Source: Paracoccaceae bacterium
GTDB taxonomy: Bacteria; Pseudomonadota; Alphaproteobacteria; Rhodobacterales; Rhodobacteraceae
Assembly: GCA_028285485.1 (NCBI GenBank)
Contig: JANQPC010000005.1
Location: 1-64,000, forward strand
DNA length: 64,000 nt
Direction of reading: 5' to 3'
A program made the position numbers and the translations under genes. Position 1 is the first letter of the stretch. Each line of letters opens with the position of its first letter. Positions 48,637 to 56,719 of this stretch are shown piece after piece. The notes under the pieces were generated by a model that was not told where the DNA came from, did not search any database, and saw only the letters and a program-made list of their open reading frames with translations.

Positions 48637-50202
48637 TCAGTGCCCCCCTGCTGCCGCGGCCATCGGCGCGTTGGTATCTGTAATCCCCGCCATCAGAAGG
48701 CCCAGTTCCTTCTGATCGGTCTGGGCCGGATCGCGTTCGCCCATGATCTGGCCATCAAACATCACCGCGATTCTGTCGGAGAGCGACATGATCTCGTCAA
48801 GCTCCACCGAAACAAGCAGGATTGCCTTGCCCTGATCGCGCAGCTCCACGATCCGCTGGTGGATGAATTCGATGGCGCCGATATCCACGCCGCGCGTGGG
48901 TTGGCCGATGAGCAGCAGGTCGGGATTACGCTCGATCTCGCGGGCCAGCACGATCTTCTGCTGGTTCCCGCCCGAGAAGCTTTTCGCTGTGAGCCTGGGG
49001 TTCGGGGGGCGCACGTCAAAGCGCTCCATCTTCCCTTCGGTTTCGCGGTAGATGGCGGGGTTATCCATCACATAGGCGCTCTTTTGATAGGCTGGGTCGT
49101 GGTGGTAGCCGAACACGATGTTTTCCCACGCCATGAAATCCATGATCAGGCCCTCGCGCTGCCGGTCTTCGGGCACATGGGCGATGCCGCGCGCGCGGCG
49201 CGACTGGCCATCGGAATGCGCGCCGGTGAGATCGATCTCTTCGCCATTCACACGGATCGTGCCCGTGCCCTTGGCGTAGCCGCCCAGAATTTCAAGCAGT
49301 TCCGATTGCCCGTTGCCGGCGACCCCGGCGATGCCGAGGATCTCGCCGGCCCGCACGTTCAGCGAAACGCCCTTCAGGCGCTCCACGCCCTTATCATCGG
49401 AGATCCGGAGGTTTTCGACCTCCAGCACTGTTTTGCCCGGGGTTGCGGGCTTCTTGTCCACACGCAGCAGAACTTTCCGGCCCACCATCAGCTCGGCCAA
49501 TTGCTCGGGGCTTGTATCGGCGGTGCGCACCGTCGCCGTCATCTCGCCGCGCCGCATCACGCTGACCGTATCGGTCACCTCCATGATCTCGCGCAGCTTG
49601 TGGGTGATCAGGATGATCGTTTTCCCCTCGTCGCGCAGCCCGCGGAGGATGCGGAAGAGGTGATCGGCCTCCGCCGGGGTCAATACGCCCGTAGGCTCAT
49701 CGAGGATCAGGATTTCCGCGTGGCGGTAGAGGGCCTTCAGGATCTCCACGCGCTGTTGCATGCCCACGCCGATATCCTCGATCAGCGCATCGGGGTCGAC
49801 GCTGAGTTCGTATTCCTCGGAAAGCTGCGTCAGCAACGTGCGCGCCTTGGCAAGCGAGGGGCGCAGCAAACTGCCATCCTCGGCGCCGAGAACAACGTTT
49901 TCGAGAACCGAGAAGTTTTCGACGAGCTTGAAGTGCTGAAACACCATCCCGATCCCGGCGCGGATCGCGGCCTGGCTATCGGGAATATCCGTTTCGCGGC
50001 CATTGATGAAAATCTCGCCCGCATCGGCCTTGTAGAAGCCATAGAGGATCGACATGAGCGTGGATTTTCCCGCGCCATTCTCGCCGATAATCCCGTGGAT
50101 GGTGCCGGGCATGACCCGGATCGAGATATCCTTGTTGGCTTGCACCGGCCCGAAGGCTTTCGAGATGCCCTTGAGTTCGATGGCGGGCGCCGTGTCTGAC
50201 AT
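48637..50202 (-). CDS. ABC transporter ATP-binding protein, tandem domains (nucleoside type)
   Basis: 521 residues from ATG 50202. The first domain has Walker A GENGAGKST at 40-48 and LDEPTGVLTP. The second has a degenerate Walker A, GVAGNGQSE near 295, where Lys is Gln, and signature SFSGGNQQK with GQPTRGVDI; this asymmetry is usual for RbsA/YufO-type proteins. It energises the two permeases. Preceded by a terminator-like hairpin. Confidence 0.94.
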   Translation of the reverse strand: MSDTAPAIELKGISKAFGPVQANKDISIRVMPGTIHGIIGENGAGKSTLMSILYGFYKADAGEIFINGRETDIPDSQAAIRAGIGMVFQHFKLVENFSVLENVVLGAEDGSLLRPSLAKARTLLTQLSEEYELSVDPDALIEDIGVGMQQRVEILKALYRHAEILILDEPTGVLTPAEADHLFRILRGLRDEGKTIILITHKLREIMEVTDTVSVMRRGEMTATVRTADTSPEQLAELMVGRKVLLRVDKKPATPGKTVLEVENLRISDDKGVERLKGVSLNVRAGEILGIAGVAGNGQSELLEILGGYAKGTGTIRVNGEEIDLTGAHSDGQSRRARGIAHVPEDRQREGLIMDFMAWENIVFGYHHDPAYQKSAYVMDNPAIYRETEGKMERFDVRPPNPRLTAKSFSGGNQQKIVLAREIERNPDLLLIGQPTRGVDIGAIEFIHQRIVELRDQGKAILLVSVELDEIMSLSDRIAVMFDGQIMGERDPAQTDQKELGLLMAGITDTNAPMAAAAGGH

Positions 50203-50227
50203 CTGTGGTTCAGCCTTCCGAAATTCT

Positions 50228-50262
50228 AAAAAGGGGCCGCGCGAGCAGTCTCGCACGGCCCC
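50228..50262 (-). terminator. Terminator between the binding-protein gene and the ATPase gene
   Basis: GGGGCCG-C-GCGAG pairs with CTCGC-A-CGGCCCC around CAGT, and on the minus strand it is followed by UUUUU. It lies 24 bases after the stop of the gene at 50286 and before the ATPase start. It would let the binding protein be made in excess with partial readthrough. Confidence 0.7.
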
Positions 50263-50285
50263 CGGAATCTGTCACCCGTAGGCGA

Positions 50286-51287
50286 TCAGAAGTTCAGTGC
50301 CGGGCAGCTGTCGTCCGACATATAGTCATGCACGGCCAGATCGCCGGAGATGATGGCGGCCTTGGCCTCTTCAACCGCGGCCTGCATCTCATCGGATACA
50401 AGCTCTGCGTTGAACTCGTCGACAGCGTAGCCCACGCCCTCGGCGGCCAGGTTCATAACCACAACGCCGGTTTCGAAATTGCCCTCTTCGCCCATCTTGA
50501 AGGCTTCGTAGACGGCATTATCCACCCGCTTCATCATCGAGGTGAGCACCGAGCCGGGGTGCAGGTAGTTCTGGTTGGAATCAACGCCGATCGAGAGGAT
50601 GCCCTCATCGGCCGCGGCCTGCAGAACGCCGACGCCAGTGCCGCCAGCGGCGGCATAGACCACATCGGCCCCCTGGCTGATCTGCGCCTTCGTCAGTTCG
50701 CCGCCCTTCACAGGATCGTTCCATGCCGCAGGCGTTGTGCCCGTCATGTTGGCGATGATCTCGGCATCGGGGTTCACATGCTTCACGCCTTGGGCGTAGC
50801 CGCAGGCGAATTTGCGGATCAGCGGAATATCCATCCCGCCCACAAAGCCAACCGTCCCGGATTCCGAGGCTTTGGCGGCCATCATGCCCACAAGGAACGA
50901 GCCCTCGTGTTCAGAGAAGACGACGGAGCGCACATTGGGCTCATCCACCACCATGTCGATGATCGCGAACTGCGTATCGGGGTAATCCGGCGCAACTTCG
51001 CCCAGCACGTTGCCGAAGGCGAAACCGGTCATCACAACGGGGTTGGCGCCCGCTTCAGCAAACCGGCGCAGGGCCTGCTCGCGCTGGGCTTCCGATTGCA
51101 TTTCGATCTCGCGGAACGAGCCGCCGGTTTCTTCGGCCCAGCGGGTTGCGCCGTTGAAGGCGGCTTCGTTGAACGATTTGTCGAATTTGCCGCCGAGATC
51201 GAAGATGATCGCGGGCTCGGCCTGTGCCGCGCCGGCGGTGATCGCCAGCCCGGCAGCAGCGCCGAGAAGGGATTTCATGAGGGTCAT
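50286..51287 (-). CDS. BMP-family nucleoside-binding lipoprotein/periplasmic protein
   Basis: 333 residues from ATG 51287 (GGGAG seven bases upstream). Signal peptide of about 22 residues ending AGAAQA, no lipobox Cys, so a soluble periplasmic protein. PAIIFDLGGKFDKSFNEAAFNG and VGFVGGMDIPLIRKFACGY are the BMP/PnrA-like signatures. These bind purine nucleosides. Confidence 0.95.
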   Translation of the reverse strand: MTLMKSLLGAAAGLAITAGAAQAEPAIIFDLGGKFDKSFNEAAFNGATRWAEETGGSFREIEMQSEAQREQALRRFAEAGANPVVMTGFAFGNVLGEVAPDYPDTQFAIIDMVVDEPNVRSVVFSEHEGSFLVGMMAAKASESGTVGFVGGMDIPLIRKFACGYAQGVKHVNPDAEIIANMTGTTPAAWNDPVKGGELTKAQISQGADVVYAAAGGTGVGVLQAAADEGILSIGVDSNQNYLHPGSVLTSMMKRVDNAVYEAFKMGEEGNFETGVVVMNLAAEGVGYAVDEFNAELVSDEMQAAVEEAKAAIISGDLAVHDYMSDDSCPALNF

Positions 51288-51371
51288 TGGTAGCTCCCTG
51301 TTTTTTATACATCTGCGAGCCCCGAACGCAGCGCGCGGGGCCGCAACAGTCACAGATCATAAAGATCATCG

Positions 51372-51402
51372 CGATTAAGGCCGCAGGGGCAAGAAAGGGT
51401 CA
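51372..51402 (-). promoter_or_regulatory. Possible promoter of the BMP operon
   Basis: Minus strand TTGACC (51402-51397) and TTAATC (51377-51372) with a long 19-base spacer. AGATCAT is repeated directly at 51354-51360 and 51363-51369 just downstream. Weak evidence. Confidence 0.3.
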
Positions 51403-51457
51403 AGCGGCTTTTCTCCCCTTGACGCTGCGATTTGGGCAAATGCCCGGAGATTGCGCA

Positions 51458-51892
51458 TCAGGTGGAAGCGGGTGGGGCGGAAAGCGGTTTGCGCATCAGG
51501 ATTGCGTCTTCCCGCAAGCCGCCCGGGCGCCGGTAGTAGCGGGGCCTCCTGCCAAGTTCCGCATAGCCTGCCGCTACGTAAAGCCCGCGGGCCGCGGTAT
51601 TTTTTGCGCCGACTTCCAGAAACACGTCCGCGGCGCCCTTGTCGCGCGCATCGGCCTCGAAGGCGGCAAGGCACGCCGCTCCGTGCCCCGCACGCCGGGC
51701 CTCGGGATCAGTTGCAATCAGAAAGAGCTCCGCCTCGCCCGCGGCAACCCGGCCCAGGGCAAAGGCATTGGGGGTTGTAACGAGAAGCACGCCGGGGCTT
51801 TCCAGCAGGTCTGCGAATTCCGCCGCGTTCCATGCCCGCGCGCCGGGCGGGAAGGCGCGTGCATGAAACGCGGCAAGCGCTTCGGGGCTCAA
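51458..51892 (-). CDS. rimI: Ribosomal-protein-alanine acetyltransferase (RimI-like)
   Basis: 144 residues. LFLIATDPEARRAGHGAACLAAFEADA is the acetyl-CoA motif and FLEVGAKNTAARGLYVAAGY the RimI C-terminal signature. No ATG exists; the TTG at 51892 overlaps the tsaB stop (TTGA). The tsaB-rimI order is common in bacteria. Confidence 0.88.
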   Translation of the reverse strand: MSPEALAAFHARAFPPGARAWNAAEFADLLESPGVLLVTTPNAFALGRVAAGEAELFLIATDPEARRAGHGAACLAAFEADARDKGAADVFLEVGAKNTAARGLYVAAGYAELGRRPRYYRRPGGLREDAILMRKPLSAPPAST

Positions 51893-52623
51893 CTCAGAAT
51901 GCGCGGCGCGGGGTCGCGCGGCGGGGCCGCATCGGCGCTGCGGATGTAGAGCGGCGCGGGGCGCGGGACGGCACTGCCGTACAGATGCAACTTGGCCTCG
52001 GCGATGGCCGCGATGCCGGGTGCCGGGTCTTCGGGCAGGTCGCGGCGCTCATAATCCCGGCAAGCGCCATTCTGCCCCGTAATCCAGCCAATAGCGGAAG
52101 CTTCAAAGCCAAGAACGCTGGCGTCTTCCGGAAGATCTGAAATGCCGCTTGTACCCGTTGGCCTTTCCCTGCCTGCTAGGGGAACCTGAAGCTTGGTTGC
52201 CTGGCCACGCGGCTCGAGGCCAAGATAGAGCCGCACATAAGCCATGTGTTCCTCTCGCGCGACTGGGATGGATACAAGGCGGGGCCGGGTAACTTCTGCA
52301 GCGTCGCCGCCGAGAACAAGGTCAAAACCCGAAACGCCAATCGCCGGAACGCCAAGGCTCAGCGCAAGGCCCCGTGCGGTTGCGACAGAGATGCGCAGAC
52401 CTGTGAAATTGCCCGGGCCGATGCCAACGCCGATTGCATCGAGTTCCTCGAACAACGCGCCGCGATCGGCCAGCACCGCCTCGATCATCGGCATCAGCCG
52501 TTCGGCCTGGCCGCGCGCCATCGGTTCGAACCGTTGCGCAACGATCTCACCGCCCAAACGTAAAGCGACCGCGCAATGCGCGGCCGATGTGTCAAACGCG
52601 AGAACCGCTGCGTTAGGCGGCAA
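51889..52623 (-). CDS. tsaB: tRNA threonylcarbamoyladenosine biosynthesis protein TsaB
   Basis: 244 residues. LAFDTSAAHCAVAL and GVGIGPGNFTGLRISVATARGLAL are the TsaB/YeaZ signatures. Start is a TTG at 52623 lying 11 bases into the end of nfu, with GAGG upstream. Helps TsaD in making t6A37 of tRNAs. Cotranscribed with nfu and rimI. Confidence 0.93.
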   Translation of the reverse strand: MPPNAAVLAFDTSAAHCAVALRLGGEIVAQRFEPMARGQAERLMPMIEAVLADRGALFEELDAIGVGIGPGNFTGLRISVATARGLALSLGVPAIGVSGFDLVLGGDAAEVTRPRLVSIPVAREEHMAYVRLYLGLEPRGQATKLQVPLAGRERPTGTSGISDLPEDASVLGFEASAIGWITGQNGACRDYERRDLPEDPAPGIAAIAEAKLHLYGSAVPRPAPLYIRSADAAPPRDPAPRILS

Positions 52624-53176
52624 CCGGGCGCACCTCTACAACCTCAGGAATGTAGTGGCGCAGCAGGTTCTCGATGCCCATCTTAAGCGTCAGCGTGGAG
52701 GAGGGGCAGCCGGCGCAGGCGCCCTGCATGTGCAGATACACGATGCCGCGATCAAACCCGTGGAAGGTGATATCGCCGCCATCCTGCGCCACGGCGGGAC
52801 GCACGCGGGTATCGAGCAACTCCTTGATCTGGGTGACGATTTCGCCATCGGGCCCGTCATGAGCGGCGTGGCCGGTGGTTTGCTCCTGATCGCCCTCGAT
52901 CACCGGCTGGCCGGACTGGAAATGTTCCATGATCGCGCCGAGGATCGCGGGTTTGATGTGATCCCACTCAACCGCCTCCGCTTTGGTGACGGTCACGAAA
53001 TCCAATCCGAAGAACACACCCGTAACGCCTTCCACCGCAAACACGCGCTGGGCAAGGGGCGAAGATCCTGCCGCCTCGGGGGCCGGGAAATCCGCCGTGC
53101 CCGCCTCCATAACCGGCTGGCCGGGAAGGAACTTCAGCGTGGCCGGGTTGGGCGTGGATTCGGTTTGAATGAACAT
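52613..53176 (-). CDS. Nfu-type iron-sulfur cluster scaffold/carrier
   Basis: 187 residues from ATG 53176 (GGAGGA eight bases upstream). The N-terminal Nfu_N domain (FIQTESTPNPATLKFLPGQPV) is followed by a NifU C-terminal domain with the cluster-binding C154-x-x-C157 (GACAGCPSS). Delivers Fe-S clusters to apoproteins. Has a good promoter and an Irr-type box, so it is probably iron-regulated. Confidence 0.95.
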   Translation of the reverse strand: MFIQTESTPNPATLKFLPGQPVMEAGTADFPAPEAAGSSPLAQRVFAVEGVTGVFFGLDFVTVTKAEAVEWDHIKPAILGAIMEHFQSGQPVIEGDQEQTTGHAAHDGPDGEIVTQIKELLDTRVRPAVAQDGGDITFHGFDRGIVYLHMQGACAGCPSSTLTLKMGIENLLRHYIPEVVEVRPVAA

Positions 53177-53200
53177 GTGCGTGTCCTCCGTAACCTTGCG

Positions 53201-53229
53201 CATATGCGTTTGGGGCAGGGTGCTGTCAA
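53201..53229 (-). promoter_or_regulatory. Promoter of nfu-tsaB-rimI
   Basis: Minus strand: perfect -35 TTGACA (53229-53224), 17-base spacer, -10 CATATG (53206-53201). The transcript would start near 53194, 18 bases before the nfu ATG. Confidence 0.6.
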
Positions 53230-53231
53230 GG

Positions 53232-53248
53232 ATTAGAATTATTCTAAA
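53232..53248. promoter_or_regulatory. Irr-type iron control element
   Basis: TTAGAA-TTA-TTCTAA is a perfect palindrome, and 13 of 14 defined positions match the alphaproteobacterial Irr box TTTAGAA-N3-TTCTAAA. It ends two bases before the nfu -35, centred near -46, so Irr could act either way on this promoter. Confidence 0.65.
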
Positions 53249-53274
53249 CGGCGCCGAAGTCCAGCCCGGAACGC

Positions 53275-53730
53275 TCAGGTTACCGCTTCGAGCCGCTCTT
53301 TTGAAAGCTCGCCGGGCACGATGGTGATCGGCACCGGAAGCGTGCCGGAGCTTTTTGAGAGCTGTGCCACAAGCGGGCCGGGGCCCTTTTTATCGGTGCC
53401 CGCGCCAAGGACGAGGACGCCGATATCATTGTCTTCGCGGATCTGTGCCAGGATTTCGGGCACCGCCTCCCCTTCGCGGATCACAAGCTCGGGATCGATG
53501 CCTTGCTTGTCGCGCATCCACTTGGCGAACACTTCGAAATGCGCGTGGATGCGCTCGCGCGCCTCTTCCCGCATGATATCGCCAACGCCGATCCAGTGGT
53601 TGAACTCGTCCGGCGGCACGACGGAGAGGATCTGCACACCGCCGCCGGTATGGGCCGCGCGCATCGCGGCAAACCGCATCGCATTGAGGCATTCGCGGCT
53701 GTCGTCGAGCACAACGAGAAACTTGCGCAT
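53275..53730 (-). CDS. Universal stress protein (UspA family)
   Basis: 151 residues from ATG 53730. FLVVLDDSRECLNAMRFAA is the UspA start and LVLGAGTDKKGPGPLV with the final VPITIVPG covers the nucleotide-binding end, in a somewhat altered form. Cytoplasmic. It precedes nfu in the same direction with 98 bases between. Confidence 0.88.
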   Translation of the reverse strand: MRKFLVVLDDSRECLNAMRFAAMRAAHTGGGVQILSVVPPDEFNHWIGVGDIMREEARERIHAHFEVFAKWMRDKQGIDPELVIREGEAVPEILAQIREDNDIGVLVLGAGTDKKGPGPLVAQLSKSSGTLPVPITIVPGELSKERLEAVT

Positions 53731-53790
53731 GGCCGGCCCTCCCCTCAGGTGATCATGGCGGGGCTGCGCAGCCGGCGCAATCCCCACGCG

Positions 53791-54654
53791 TTACGCGCCA
53801 CTCAGCGCCCAATCCCAGTACATCTCGCGCACCCGGCGCGTGACCGGCCCAACCTGGTAATGGGAGCCGTCGAATTCCGTCACCGGAGTGACTTTCGTCA
53901 TGTTGCCCGAAAGGAAGACCTCATCGGCCTCACGGAAATCCGCAAAGCTCAAAACCGCCTCGCGCACCGGGGTGCCATCCGCTGCCAGGTTGGCCATGTG
54001 CCGCGCGCGGGTGATGCCCGCGAGGAAGGTGCCGTTTGCGATAGGGGTCAGGATCTCGCCGTCGCGCACCATGAACACATTCGAGGTTGCGCTTTCGGCC
54101 ACGTTGCCCATCGCGTCGGCCACAAGCGCGTTCTGAAATCCGCGGTTGCGCACATCGCGCAGCATCCGCCCGTTGTTGGGGTAGAGGCAGCCGGCCTTCG
54201 CATTCACAACGCTGCTTTCCAGAACCGGGCGGCGGAACTGGGTCATCCCAAGCCGCACGGTGGTGCTTTCTGCGGGCATTGGAATCTCTTCGAGGCAGAT
54301 CGCAAAGCCGGTCTTCCCCGCCTTCGGGGCAACGGCGGTTTCATCGCCATCAATCGCCCAATACATCGGGCGAATGTAAACGGCGCTGCCTTTGGCGTAG
54401 GCGGCAAGCCCTTCGCGCACGATCTCCACCATATCTTCCGCCGCCATCGTGGGGGTGATCATCAGCGCTTCGGCCGAGGCATTCACGCGGGCGCAATGCG
54501 CGGCCAGATCCGGTGCGACCCCATCGAAATAGCGCGCGCCATCGAACACGTTCGAGCCCAGCCAACTGCCGTGATCGGCGGCCCGCAAGACGGCGATATC
54601 GCCATCGTGCCAGCGCCCCTCGAAATAGGTGCGAATATTGGTGCCAACGGCCAT
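53791..54654 (-). CDS. ilvE: Branched-chain amino-acid aminotransferase (class IV)
   Basis: 287 residues from ATG 54654. The fold-type IV PLP lysine is K153 in VVNAKAGCLYPNN; FDGARYFDG and NVAESATSNVFMV are class IV signatures. Branched-chain aminotransferase is the usual assignment for this length and motif set; a D-amino-acid or 4-amino-4-deoxychorismate role is less likely. Confidence 0.85.
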   Translation of the reverse strand: MAVGTNIRTYFEGRWHDGDIAVLRAADHGSWLGSNVFDGARYFDGVAPDLAAHCARVNASAEALMITPTMAAEDMVEIVREGLAAYAKGSAVYIRPMYWAIDGDETAVAPKAGKTGFAICLEEIPMPAESTTVRLGMTQFRRPVLESSVVNAKAGCLYPNNGRMLRDVRNRGFQNALVADAMGNVAESATSNVFMVRDGEILTPIANGTFLAGITRARHMANLAADGTPVREAVLSFADFREADEVFLSGNMTKVTPVTEFDGSHYQVGPVTRRVREMYWDWALSGA

Positions 54655-54927
54655 GGGCAAACCTCCCCAGCGGCGCGACGTTAGGCTTGAGTGCGGGTGG
54701 TGTCCAGCGCCTGTGCAAGGCGCCCGCCATCCCCCCGGCGAAAGCGCCGGGGGGCCGCGGCGCAGGCGGATGCATGATGCGCGCCGCGAATAGCCGGGCT
54801 GGGGCTCAGACGAATGGGCGGAGCCACGATGCGGGGACGGGCACGGCCCGGCAAGGGGGCACGGCGCCTCCTGAACGCCGCACACGCACGGACCTTACCG
54901 TGCCATTGCTGCCCTTTTGTGACGCGG
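54655..54927. other. Intergenic region between trpS and ilvE
   Basis: 273 bases without a credible gene. It contains the hairpin at 54731-54754 and GC-rich sequence. No promoter boxes recognised for ilvE. Confidence 0.5.
54731..54754. repeat. Perfect 10-base-pair GC hairpin
   Basis: CCCCCCGGCG and CGCCGGGGGG around AAAG. No U-run on either strand. Possibly a terminator stem for trpS or a REP-like element; no second copy was noticed. Confidence 0.5.
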
Positions 54928-55953
54928 CTACTGGCGCGGAAGCATGCCCACGATCCGGAACGTATCTTCCAGGATCGGGGCGGCGATACCGCGCGCATGC
55001 GCAGCGCCTTGCGCCAGGATGCGGTCAAGCTCCGCCTCATCCGCCATCAAGCGGTGCATTTCGCCGGTAATTGGCGCGATCTCCTCAACTGCCAGCTCTG
55101 CCAGGCGCGGTTTGAAGGCCCCGAACTGCTGCCCGCCAAACTCGGCGATCACATTCTCGGGCCCCACACCGGCCAGCGCGGCGTAGATGTTGACGAGATT
55201 GCGGGCCTCGGCCCGGCCCTCAAGGCCCTCGACCGTCTCGGGCAGGGGCTCGGGATCGGTTTTTGCCTTCCGGATCTTCTTGGCGATCGTATCGGCATCG
55301 TCGCTCATATTGATGCGCGCCATATCCGAGGGATCGGATTTTGACATTTTCTTGCTGCCGTCGCGCAGGCTCATAACCCGCGTTGCCGTGCCTTCGATCA
55401 CCGGTTCGGTGATCGGGAAAAACTCAACGCCGTAGTCATTGTTGAATTTCGCCGCGATATCGCGGGTAAGCTCCAGATGCTGCTTTTGATCCTCGCCCAC
55501 CGGCACATGGGTGGCATGGTAGATCAGAATGTCAGCCGCCATGAGCGCGGGATAGGCAAATAGGCCAAGCGAGGCGTTCTCGGAATTCTTGCCTGCCTTG
55601 TCCTTCCACTGCGTCATGCGCCCCATCCAGCCCATGCGCGCCACGCAGTTGAGAACCCAACCGAGCTGCGCGTGTTCGGGCACGTGGCTTTGGGCAAAAA
55701 GCGCCGATTTCGCCGGGTCGATACCGGCGGCGAGGTAAAACGCGGCCAGTTCGCGCGTGTTGTGCCGCAGGTTTGCGGGATCCTGCCAGACGGTGATCGC
55801 GTGCAGATCGACCATGCAGTAGAGCGTTTCGTACTGGCCAGACTCCTGCATCTCCACAAACCGGCTCACAGCGCCAAGGTAGTTGCCCAGCGTCAGACCT
55901 CCCGAAGGCTGGATGCCGGATAGAATGCGCGGCGTGAACGCAGGTAGGGGCAT
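54928..55953 (-). CDS. trpS: Tryptophanyl-tRNA synthetase
   Basis: 341 residues from ATG 55953. The HIGH-like motif is TLGN (21-24) in [13 protein letters not shown] and the KMSKS loop is at 202-206. Full length for the bacterial TrpRS. Divergent from the rhomboid-like gene with a 79-base gap. Confidence 0.97.
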   Translation of the reverse strand: MPLPAFTPRILSGIQPSGGLTLGNYLGAVSRFVEMQESGQYETLYCMVDLHAITVWQDPANLRHNTRELAAFYLAAGIDPAKSALFAQSHVPEHAQLGWVLNCVARMGWMGRMTQWKDKAGKNSENASLGLFAYPALMAADILIYHATHVPVGEDQKQHLELTRDIAAKFNNDYGVEFFPITEPVIEGTATRVMSLRDGSKKMSKSDPSDMARINMSDDADTIAKKIRKAKTDPEPLPETVEGLEGRAEARNLVNIYAALAGVGPENVIAEFGGQQFGAFKPRLAELAVEEIAPITGEMHRLMADEAELDRILAQGAAHARGIAAPILEDTFRIVGMLPRQ

Positions 55954-56032
55954 GACAGGCTCTCGTAGTGGATTTATCAGCCCGGCTCGCTTACCCATGG
56001 GGCAGGAGCCCGTCAAGAAAGGCCCAATCGGC

Positions 56033-56719
56033 ATGAGCAGTGATCCCAACGCCTCGCCCATCAACGCGCTGCCGCCCGCGGTGATCCTGCTTGCGCTTCC
56101 GATGGTGCTCGTGGAGCTTGCCTTCAGCGCCGGGGCGCAGGGTTTTATCGGCGGGGCCGAGGGGGTGGGCTGGCGCATCGCCGCGCTAGAGCGCTACGCG
56201 TTTTTTGGCCCGCTCTTCGATCTGATGCTTGAAAACTGGGTCTGGCCGCTTGAGCATGTGATCCGGCTCCTCACATACCCCTTCGTGCATCTGAGCTTTC
56301 TGCACATGATCATGGCGCTGGTGTTTCTGCTGGCGCTGGGAAAGCTTGTGGGCGATGTGTTCGGATCGGTTGCCGTGGCAACGATCTTCTTCGCCTCGGC
56401 CATCTTCGGCGCCGTCGTCTTTGCCCTCGTCACCGATGATCCCACGCCGCTGGCGGGCGGGTATCCGGCCGTCTATGGGCTGATCGGCGGCTACACCTTC
56501 ATTCTGTGGGTGCGGATCGGGCAAACCGGCGGGCCGCAGGCGCAGGCCTTCAGCCTGATCGCGATACTGATGTTCATCCAGCTTCTCTTCGGGCTGCTTT
56601 TCGGCGCAGGCTTGGACTGGATCGCCGATCTGGCGGGATTTGCGGCAGGCTTCGGCACCTCGATCCTTGTCAGCCCCGGGGGCTGGGCCCGGATGCTGGC
56701 CCGTTTGCGCCAGCGCTAG
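56033..56719 (+). CDS. Rhomboid-fold membrane protein, predicted inactive
   Basis: 228 residues from ATG 56033, six membrane segments laid out as in rhomboids. The motif that normally reads GASG before AVYGLIG reads GGYP at 142-145, so the nucleophilic Ser is Tyr144; the catalytic His of the last helix (AHLGGF) is Asp199 (ADLAGF). The fold therefore looks conserved without protease chemistry. It may bind or route membrane proteins, as pseudo-rhomboids do in eukaryotes. Overlaps the murJ stop by four bases tail-to-tail. Confidence 0.82.
   Translation: MSSDPNASPINALPPAVILLALPMVLVELAFSAGAQGFIGGAEGVGWRIAALERYAFFGPLFDLMLENWVWPLEHVIRLLTYPFVHLSFLHMIMALVFLLALGKLVGDVFGSVAVATIFFASAIFGAVVFALVTDDPTPLAGGYPAVYGLIGGYTFILWVRIGQTGGPQAQAFSLIAILMFIQLLFGLLFGAGLDWIADLAGFAAGFGTSILVSPGGWARMLARLRQR

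Noticed and set aside
48316..50199. Very long plus-strand open frame opposite the nucleoside ABC ATPase gene
   Set aside because: Opposite strand of a well-supported ABC gene; the His/Arg-rich, domain-free translation is typical of a shadow.
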